A DNA stretch of 64,000 bases, taken from contig CAYVAT010000001.1 in NCBI GenBank assembly GCA_964449165.1, forward strand, positions 62,001-126,000. Reading direction: 5' to 3'. A program made the position numbers and the translations under genes. Below the pieces are notes generated by a model. That model did not search any database. It was not told where the DNA came from and saw only the letters and a program-made list of their open reading frames with translations. Positions 8,499 through 14,664 of the stretch are shown piece after piece. The stretch comes from CAYSCW01 sp964449165. Its GTDB lineage: Bacteria > Acidobacteriota > Aminicenantia > Aminicenantales > Aminicenantaceae. The stretch's first letter is position 1. Each line of letters begins with the position of its first letter.

Positions 8499-8936
8499 AT
8501 GAGTCAGAAGAAGGAAATCGATGACCGGTTTAAAAAATTTGGAACGGTGAGCTTCACTTCTGTTACAAGAGTGAATGATTTTATAAACTACCTGGAACAG
8601 GGTAAAGTCATGGGAACCCGCTGCAAAGAATGTGGCCAGGTTTACTTCCCACCCAGAGCTGATTGCTATAAGTGTTTTTCCAGTGATGTAGAATGGTTTG
8701 AGGTCGCAGGTAAGGGTAAGCTCATCTCCTTCAGCCAACTCAAGTATGCTCCTGTCGGGTTTGAGCATGATCTGCCGTACAGCATAGCTGTTCTGGATTA
8801 TGGAGAGTATAAGGTGTTCGGGAGGATTTCAAGCGATGTGCCAGAAGAAGAGATCAGGCTGGGCATGGAGATGGAGACCGTGGTTAACAGGCTGCCCGAC
8901 GGACAGCTGAACTATGTATTCAAGAAAACTGAGTGA
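8499..8936 (+). CDS. Zn-ribbon OB-fold protein (DUF35), thiolase partner
   Basis: A 145-residue protein with a rubredoxin-like zinc ribbon (C42, C45, C56, C59) followed by an OB-fold from about residue 65 to 130. In archaea and in the BbsA/BbsB pair this family forms a complex with an SCP2-type thiolase and helps bind the CoA substrate. The gene follows the thiolase stop by three bases with a GGGAGG site inside the thiolase end, so the two are translationally linked. It is the last gene of the + strand acyl-CoA cluster. Confidence 0.88.
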   Translation: MSQKKEIDDRFKKFGTVSFTSVTRVNDFINYLEQGKVMGTRCKECGQVYFPPRADCYKCFSSDVEWFEVAGKGKLISFSQLKYAPVGFEHDLPYSIAVLDYGEYKVFGRISSDVPEEEIRLGMEMETVVNRLPDGQLNYVFKKTE

Positions 8937-9022
8937 ATAAAGGCATACGAGACTCTTTATGGGTGATGGAGTGACTCTGGGTTGCGCTGTTTTTATGCCT
9001 GTCTTTATGAACGTGATTTGCT

Positions 9023-9613
9023 TTATCGATCGGCATGAACCTTCTGTTCTCTGCCGTATACAGTAATGATACCATTCAGCAGGGCAGTGAGCAGAGCTAT
9101 ATATGCCACGGCTATGACCAATGGTTGCGGCCTTTTCAATAGATAGACCTCAATTGGACAAAACCCGATAATAAACAGGGGAATCGTGCCCCATTTCCGG
9201 AGCAAGGAAGCAATAATTAGAGCTGGGAGAGCGCTTATCACCAGCTCTAAAGGGATGAAATAGGCGAATATGCCTATCACAGGTGCAGCCCCTCGCCCTC
9301 CGTAAAATTTGTGAAAAATGGGGAAGCAATGTCCGATGATTCCGAGGGATGCCGCAATAAAAATGTCAGTCAGACTCAGTCCAATCAAATTTCCCACGAT
9401 AACGATGAGAAATGTTTTAAGGAAGTCAAGCATTCCAGCTATGACTCCTGTTTTCGGTCCCACATTGATGATGACATTGACAGCTCCAGCTGTCTTTAAA
9501 TCCACCTTTCGAATGTCTAATCCTGCAGCTTTTTTGGCAAGGATATAACTGAAGGAGATGGAACCGATGAGATAAGCAGCCGCGCTCAAAGCGATGGTTA
9601 AGTATGTTTCCAT
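9023..9613 (-). CDS. PlsY-like membrane protein, divergent active-site motifs
   Basis: A 196-residue integral membrane protein of the glycerol-3-phosphate acyltransferase PlsY fold with about five or six helices. The N-terminal GSISFSYILAK and the third motif GHCFPIFHKFYGGRG fit PlsY. The first catalytic motif, normally GSGNxGATN, reads DLKTAGAVN, and the KG of the second motif reads KT. Acyltransferase activity from acyl-phosphate is therefore doubtful. It lies one base downstream of the amidohydrolase gene, so the two form a pair. It may be a PlsY paralogue with another acyl acceptor. Confidence 0.75.
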   Translation of the reverse strand: METYLTIALSAAAYLIGSISFSYILAKKAAGLDIRKVDLKTAGAVNVIINVGPKTGVIAGMLDFLKTFLIVIVGNLIGLSLTDIFIAASLGIIGHCFPIFHKFYGGRGAAPVIGIFAYFIPLELVISALPALIIASLLRKWGTIPLFIIGFCPIEVYLLKRPQPLVIAVAYIALLTALLNGIITVYGREQKVHADR

Positions 9614-9614
9614 G

Positions 9615-10460
9615 TTAGCTCAAATTGAGTATCCGGGCTGCATTGTGATAAAGAATCTTCCTTATTGAATCCTCTGCCAGAGGGAGTTCTTTTATCGTTT
9701 CCACATTACTGTCGATTCTCTCTATCCCAGGCCAATCCGATCCAAAGACGAATTTGTCGATATTTTTCTCCATGTCCGGAAAATAGTCGAGGAGATTTTG
9801 GGGAGGAAGTCCTGAGATTTCTAGATACAAATTCTCATGGATACGGGAGAGAAAAAACGCCTTGTCATACCAGAGGCCCCTGCCGCTGTGAGCCATGAGG
9901 AGTTTCAACTGGGGAAAATCCGAAGCCACTTCATCAAGATGAAGAGGATCAGCATATTTAATTTTCGCCCCCTTGAAAACTGAAGAACCAGTATGAATCA
10001 GGACGGGGAATCCGAGTTCTTCAGCCAGGTGATAAACGGGATAGAGAGAGCTTTCATTGGGGTAGAAATGATTGTAGGAAGGGTAGAGTTTTATCCCTTT
10101 TGCTCCCATCCGGATGAATTTCTTAACTTCCTGGGCAGGATGACTGACCAGGGAGGGATTGACCGTGCAGAAGGGGATAAAGACACCTTCATCTTGACAG
10201 AATTCCAGCACATATTCATTGGAAACCACTCCTGTTGTGATGGGGCTTATCTCTGGAAGGATGACTGCCTTTTCGATGTTTTGCTTCTTGAGATAAAGGG
10301 CGAACTTTTGAGGGTCGATCATCTGTTCGTATTTTTCATAGAACTCGGGGCAAACCGCTCTCTGGTAGCTATTTACCCATTCATGCCAGTCTTCTTTGCG
10401 TCCGATGTGAATATGGAAGTCGATAATTCTCAGGTTGTCTTTGTTATTCTTTTTTTTCAT
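9615..10460 (-). CDS. Amidohydrolase-2 family metal-dependent hydrolase (TIM barrel)
   Basis: A 281-residue cytosolic protein with the amidohydrolase-2 pattern: DFHIHIG near the N-terminus (H16, H18), GIKLYP, LIHTG, LMAHSG and a C-terminal FGSDWPG with the metal-binding aspartate. The family contains non-oxidative decarboxylases of aromatic acids (ACMSD and gamma-resorcylate decarboxylase types) and lactone or amide hydrolases. The substrate is not readable. It is first gene of a two-gene unit with the PlsY-like protein, convergent with the BamA cluster. The ATG lacks a strong ribosome site. Confidence 0.8.
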   Translation of the reverse strand: MKKKNNKDNLRIIDFHIHIGRKEDWHEWVNSYQRAVCPEFYEKYEQMIDPQKFALYLKKQNIEKAVILPEISPITTGVVSNEYVLEFCQDEGVFIPFCTVNPSLVSHPAQEVKKFIRMGAKGIKLYPSYNHFYPNESSLYPVYHLAEELGFPVLIHTGSSVFKGAKIKYADPLHLDEVASDFPQLKLLMAHSGRGLWYDKAFFLSRIHENLYLEISGLPPQNLLDYFPDMEKNIDKFVFGSDWPGIERIDSNVETIKELPLAEDSIRKILYHNAARILNLS

Positions 10461-10694
10461 AGCCGCGGTCCAGAATTGTAAGGGGGAAAGTGGAGTGTTT
10501 TTCGTGAGGAATCGATGCTGTTTTCTGCCATCCTTTTTGCGCCGGAAGTTTCACTATTTTTAACTAATATCAGAGGGAAGCGGGGATGTCAAATCATTGT
10601 GCGTTACAGGACGTTTTTTAGCTTTTTAGGCCTTGTAGTACTGGTGTTTGGGGAGACTTGAAACAGAGGAGCGACAAAACTCGCACCTTCAATT
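10461..10694. other. Intergenic stretch, nothing recognised
   Basis: Upstream side of the amidohydrolase gene. I see no gene and no clear hairpin here. The regulatory region of the cytochrome b5 gene follows. Confidence 0.4.
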
Positions 10695-10712
10695 GTGGAA
10701 AGCGGTCTTATT

Positions 10713-10768
10713 CCATATATAGTAATATATGGTAATTTATTTGACACTTCTGATATTATTTATCATAT
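10713..10768 (+). promoter_or_regulatory. Palindrome and promoter-like elements before the cytochrome b5 gene
   Basis: CCATATAT (10713-10720) and ATATATGG (10725-10732) form a perfect eight-base inverted repeat around AGTA. Eight bases further begins TTGACA (10741-10746), and a weak -10 (TCATAT, 10763-10768) follows at 16 bases. A second small inverted repeat TGATA-N5-TATCA (10751-10765) lies between them. A repressor or activator site is plausible; the regulator is unknown. Confidence 0.5.
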
Positions 10769-10910
10769 CTTCACGCCGGATCATGATTGGAGTTTTGGCT
10801 ATGAGGAATCAGCGCCTGTGGGCCAGAAAGATCCTGAAACCCGGATTTTTAAAAGGAAAACGGCGTCTAAGCATTTTCCTCTTTGTCTCTTTTAAATAAG
10901 GAGAATAAAA

Positions 10911-11642
10911 TTGTCAGAAAAAAAACATTTCACAGCGGAAGAACTCGCCGCCGCCAACGGTCAAGCAGGAAAATCCGTCTTTATTGCTTATAAAGACAGG
11001 GTTATTGACGTTACCGGTAGCAAGCTGTGGCTAAACGGTTTGCACATGATGCGTCATCATGCCGGAACAGACTTAACCGATGAATTCAAGGATGCTCCTC
11101 ATAACGTGGACGTGCTTGACAGGTATCCTCAAGTTGGCATCCTGAAGAAGGAAAAGGTCACGGTATCCGATGAACGCAAAATGCCAAGAATTCTAACCTG
11201 GATTTTCGATCGTTATCCGCTTCTAAAGCGTCATCCTCATCCTTTTATCGTTCACTTTCCCATAGTTCTTCTTGTTTCAAGTCCTCTGTTTGCCGCACTC
11301 TATCTCATCACCGGCACAAGATCTTTCGAGCTCACTTCTTTCCATTGTCTGGCAGCTGGGCTTCTGTTTACCCTAGCAGCAATACCCAGCGGTCTTTTAA
11401 CCTGGTGGGTCAACTACTCAGCACATTTTTTTAAACAGGTTATTTTAAAGATTATTCTTTCACCGATATTGTTCGCTATAGGGCTTATTGTTTTTATCTG
11501 GCGTTTTAAAAATCCTCTCATTTTAGAGCATGTAGCCAGCTTGGATTTTCTCTACCTTTTCCTTCTCTTCTTGGTAGCTCCTTTGGTGTTAACCATCGGC
11601 TGGTTCGGAGCTACGATGACTTTCCCTATGCACAAGGATTAG
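10911..11642 (+). CDS. Cytochrome b5-like heme domain fused to a DUF2231-type membrane domain
   Basis: A 243-residue protein starting with TTG, supported by AAGGAG seven bases upstream. Residues 1-80 resemble cytochrome b5: a conserved start FTAEELAAANG, a histidine-rich segment (H45-H50) and PHNVDVLDRYP (H64), the likely axial ligands. Residues 105-240 hold about four membrane helices beginning with HPHPFIVHFPIVLL, as in DUF2231 proteins. It should be a membrane-bound heme protein that carries electrons or senses redox state. It converges on the multiheme cytochrome gene, and the two may belong to one respiratory branch, which is inference. Confidence 0.8.
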   Translation: MSEKKHFTAEELAAANGQAGKSVFIAYKDRVIDVTGSKLWLNGLHMMRHHAGTDLTDEFKDAPHNVDVLDRYPQVGILKKEKVTVSDERKMPRILTWIFDRYPLLKRHPHPFIVHFPIVLLVSSPLFAALYLITGTRSFELTSFHCLAAGLLFTLAAIPSGLLTWWVNYSAHFFKQVILKIILSPILFAIGLIVFIWRFKNPLILEHVASLDFLYLFLLFLVAPLVLTIGWFGATMTFPMHKD

Positions 11643-11905
11643 AATTAACCTAGTCCGTTCAAGCGGTATTTACCTGTACATTTATCTGTCTTTTCCATCA
11701 ATTCTTGACTTTTTCTTCGAGAAGTTTTTCAACCAGATAAAGGAAGCTTTGAGCCCAAAGGGAAGCGGGGAATATTTCGAACAGTTGGTGATTTTTGTCA
11801 GCGATTCCAGTTTTTTTTAGATAGCTTTATTATTGCTGCCGTGATCGCGTCAGACAGAGAAGTATGGCTTATGCTTGCAATCCCGGCCAATGATTCCGAT
11901 TTATC

Positions 11906-11943
11906 CAAGCCACCTTTTAAATTCCCCTTCAAAAAGGGGGAGA
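11906..11943. repeat. Short palindromic dispersed-type repeat
   Basis: A CCACCTTTTAAATTCCCC stretch followed by CAAAAAGGGGG forms a hairpin (CCCCTT with AAGGGG) of the kind often scattered in bacterial genomes. It overlaps the 3' end and stop codon of the cytochrome gene, so that gene's last residues derive from the repeat. I saw only one copy in this window. Confidence 0.45.
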
Positions 11944-13434
11944 GGAGTGACATTCAACACACATCATTTCTTTCCAGGCCTCCCCTATGTCTTCCGGGTG
12001 CTTGAATTCCAGGGAGCTGTCGCTGGCCGCGTAGGTCATACTGTCGTGGGGTCCCTGTCCATAGATAACATGACAGAGAGTACAGTTCTGAGTAATAGTT
12101 CTTCCGGTTTCGCTTACGTGCTGGTTATCGTGGCAGCGGAAACAGCCGTAGGTATTCAAATGTCCAATATGATCCTGGTAGGCTTCCCAGCTGACTTTCA
12201 TAACCGGAAAGATATTTTGGGAAAAGGCCTCTTGAATCCCGGCTATGGATGTGTCGATGCGATCTTTCTGCTCCTTGAGGATATCAGGATAGTTATTTGA
12301 ATAGTATTTCCTGACTTTTTGCTCTATGCTCCTCAGGGCCTCGGTCGTGTTCTGGAAGCTGCCGAGGCAGGCTTCCACTGCGACTTTTTTTATAAAGGGA
12401 AGCGTGACATCGATTTTCCCGCTCGCTATAGCGGTATTAATGAATTTGAGAGGGCTCCTGTAGATGTGACTGGGGCGGTTGTGACAATCGATACAATCCA
12501 TGAGCCTTGGAGGATATTTATTTAAATCCTCCTCGCTGATTTTTTCGCCTGTGGTGTTGAAGACAACCCTTTCGTTTTTACGTTTATTGGTCAGAATGAC
12601 TCGGGCAATTTTCAGCCTTTTTTCGTCGGTATGAATGTACTCAATCTGGATGTCTTGATTGATGTGCCAGTGGATGCCCGTCTCAAACCCGAATGCGGGG
12701 TTTCCTGCCCCGGTGTTCATAAGCATCTCGATATCCCATCGGGTGTTGTTTTTATCTGGTAGATAATGGATCTCCAGACGCTGCTGCTTGCCGTAGACTT
12801 TCTGAGGCCAGTGGCACTGCTCGCAGGTTTCCCGTGCAGGACGAAGGCTTTTGATCGGAGCCGAGATGGGGCGCGGATAGATATTGGTGATAGTGGCATA
12901 CACCTGGTAAAGCCCGCTCAGCTTGGACTTGACATACCAGCTCGCTCCGGGTCCGACATGGCATTCAGCACAGGATACTCGGGCATGAGGAGACGTCTTG
13001 TATGCTGTGTATTCGGGATGCATCACGCCGTGACACAGAGTCCCGCAGAAAAGGACTGACTCGGTAAAGTGATAGGCCTTGTAGCTCCCAAGAGCGGAGA
13101 GAAAAAGAAAGACCATCGTTCCACCCAAGAATATGAGTGCCGCGTTGCGGCTTTGCGGCCTGTTCAGATCGAACACACCAAGAGAAATCCCTTTTTTAGC
13201 AGCACGGCGTTGTCTCCGGATTTTGATAATCATCCCGGCCGGGATCAGCAACAAGCCGAGAATAAGGAAGATGGGGATGAACATGAAGATGACGAGTCCC
13301 TCGTAGGCTTTTTCTATGGACGAAATCGAAGAGAGGACATAGAGAAATATGAACATAGCCAGGGAAACCAAGGTCACAACGGTTCCGATGTAAGAGATGA
13401 GGTTATGATAGGAATCCGGCAGACGAAGTTTCAT
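11929..13434 (-). CDS. NapC/NirT-type membrane-anchored multiheme cytochrome c (seven hemes)
   Basis: A 501-residue protein with three N-terminal hydrophobic segments (about 12-34, 47-70, 97-117) and a periplasmic heme part. Seven heme-binding motifs are visible: CGTLCH (C130, a CX3CH spacing), then CAECH, CEQCH, CIDCH, CFRCH, CTLCH and CVECH. The first motif followed by HPEYTAY and SPHARVSC is typical of NapC/NirT quinol-oxidising cytochromes. It probably passes electrons from menaquinol to a periplasmic or outer-surface acceptor. No terminal reductase gene lies beside it. The ATG follows AAGGAAGG. It is divergent from the molybdenum hydroxylase genes. Confidence 0.88.
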   Translation of the reverse strand: MKLRLPDSYHNLISYIGTVVTLVSLAMFIFLYVLSSISSIEKAYEGLVIFMFIPIFLILGLLLIPAGMIIKIRRQRRAAKKGISLGVFDLNRPQSRNAALIFLGGTMVFLFLSALGSYKAYHFTESVLFCGTLCHGVMHPEYTAYKTSPHARVSCAECHVGPGASWYVKSKLSGLYQVYATITNIYPRPISAPIKSLRPARETCEQCHWPQKVYGKQQRLEIHYLPDKNNTRWDIEMLMNTGAGNPAFGFETGIHWHINQDIQIEYIHTDEKRLKIARVILTNKRKNERVVFNTTGEKISEEDLNKYPPRLMDCIDCHNRPSHIYRSPLKFINTAIASGKIDVTLPFIKKVAVEACLGSFQNTTEALRSIEQKVRKYYSNNYPDILKEQKDRIDTSIAGIQEAFSQNIFPVMKVSWEAYQDHIGHLNTYGCFRCHDNQHVSETGRTITQNCTLCHVIYGQGPHDSMTYAASDSSLEFKHPEDIGEAWKEMMCVECHSSPPF

Positions 13435-13710
13435 TTTTTACCCTTCCTTGGATAGAATGTCTTCGATGATTGGGAGAGGGAAAATCGGTCTTTCTCATTG
13501 GGCATCCATTTTTGTGTTTTTTTCGAGTCGAGAAATCCTGGCTTCGAGATTTTACCGCATCATGGATAGCCTTCAAGTCATTTTTTTCATTCAATTGCTC
13601 CCTTGGTAGAAGACTCATTGATTCCATCATACCAGAAGAAGATCGTTAGAGAAACAAATATTGCTAGTTCGTAGCTGAAGAACCTGTGCTTTTCCTGTCA
13701 TAGAGTCTTG

Positions 13711-13739
13711 TTGACAACTCCTGCCTGCGATGATATATG
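13711..13739 (+). promoter_or_regulatory. Sigma-70-type promoter for the molybdenum hydroxylase genes
   Basis: TTGACA (13711-13716), a 17-base spacer and TATATG (13734-13739) lie 36 bases before the ATG of the FAD subunit. The rest of the 340-base gap 13435-13774 shows no gene. Confidence 0.55.
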
Positions 13740-13774
13740 ACTTCTAAAAAAGAAAGGTAGGTAAGGCTCTAAGG

Positions 13775-14659
13775 ATGTCCCTCTATGAGGCAAGATTTCA
13801 CACGCCACAAACATTGAATGAAGTCTTGAAGCTTCTGGCAGAACTCGAGCAAGCTCGTATTCTGGCAGGAGGAACAGATCTCCTGGTTGACCTGAAGCAG
13901 GGCTTAGCCCGCGCCCGTAACCTTATCTCCCTCCAGGAGATAAAGGAACTTAAGGACATAACAGAAGAAAAAAATAGGATAAGAATCGGTGCTATGGTCA
14001 CAGCACAAGATCTTATCCTTGATCCTCTCATCAATCGATCTTTTCCAGCTCTGGTTGATGCCGCTCGCTCTATGGCCTCTTATCAGATTCGCTCCATGGC
14101 CACAATCGGGGGGAATATATCCAGTGCTGTGCCTTCGGCAGATCTTTCACCCTCTCTGATGGCTGCGGAGGCAAGAGTTGAGCTTCGCTGTCTTGATTCT
14201 TCACGGGAAGTCCTCCTTTCTTCTTTCTTTTCCGGTCCGAGAGAGACAGTGTGTGGAGAAGGGGAAGTGTTGACTTTTATTCGTTTTCCTCTTCTTCCCC
14301 CCAAGACAGGCGTTTCCTATCAAAAACTTGTCCTGCGTGAGGCCAACTCCCTTGCGGTTGCTTCTGTAGCTGTTCGAATTACCATTGTTAAGGGAAAAAT
14401 TGCCGAGGCAGCATTAGTCCTTGGTGCGGTAGCCCCCACTCCAGTTCTGGCCGTGAAAGCTTCCCGGTTTCTTGTCGGAAAGGAACCTTCGGAGGGACTC
14501 TTTGCCAGGGTTGCTCAGATGGCTAAAGAGGAATGTCATCCCATCTCTGATATCCGCGGCTCCCTCTGGTTCAGGAAAGAAATGGTCGAAGTCCTGACTA
14601 GAAGAGCTCTTGCTGAAGCCTCAGAGAAGGCTTGGAGAAAAGCTGAGAAAGGAAATTAA
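13775..14659 (+). CDS. Molybdenum hydroxylase FAD-binding subunit (CoxM/XdhB type)
   Basis: A 294-residue protein of the xanthine dehydrogenase/CO dehydrogenase flavoprotein family. The FAD-binding motif ILAGGTDLLVDLKQG is near residue 30, and ATIGGNISSAVPSADLSPSL near 110-130 is the second FAD contact. A CO-dehydrogenase flavoprotein C-terminal domain follows. It transfers electrons from the 2Fe-2S clusters to FAD. It lacks the cysteine-bearing insert with a 4Fe-4S cluster found in 4-hydroxybenzoyl-CoA reductase beta subunits. The gene for the fused Fe-S/Moco subunit starts five bases downstream. Confidence 0.9.
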   Translation: MSLYEARFHTPQTLNEVLKLLAELEQARILAGGTDLLVDLKQGLARARNLISLQEIKELKDITEEKNRIRIGAMVTAQDLILDPLINRSFPALVDAARSMASYQIRSMATIGGNISSAVPSADLSPSLMAAEARVELRCLDSSREVLLSSFFSGPRETVCGEGEVLTFIRFPLLPPKTGVSYQKLVLREANSLAVASVAVRITIVKGKIAEAALVLGAVAPTPVLAVKASRFLVGKEPSEGLFARVAQMAKEECHPISDIRGSLWFRKEMVEVLTRRALAEASEKAWRKAEKGN

Positions 14660-14664
14660 GCTTT

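Noticed and set aside
10695..10895. 66-residue open frame before the cytochrome b5 gene
   Set aside because: It covers the palindrome and promoter boxes, has no ribosome site, and its product looks like translated regulatory DNA.
11790..11928. Possible C-terminal gene fragment on the - strand (a HTSLSDAITAAI-like peptide)
   Set aside because: It begins inside the palindromic repeat and matches no family clearly; it may be chance.
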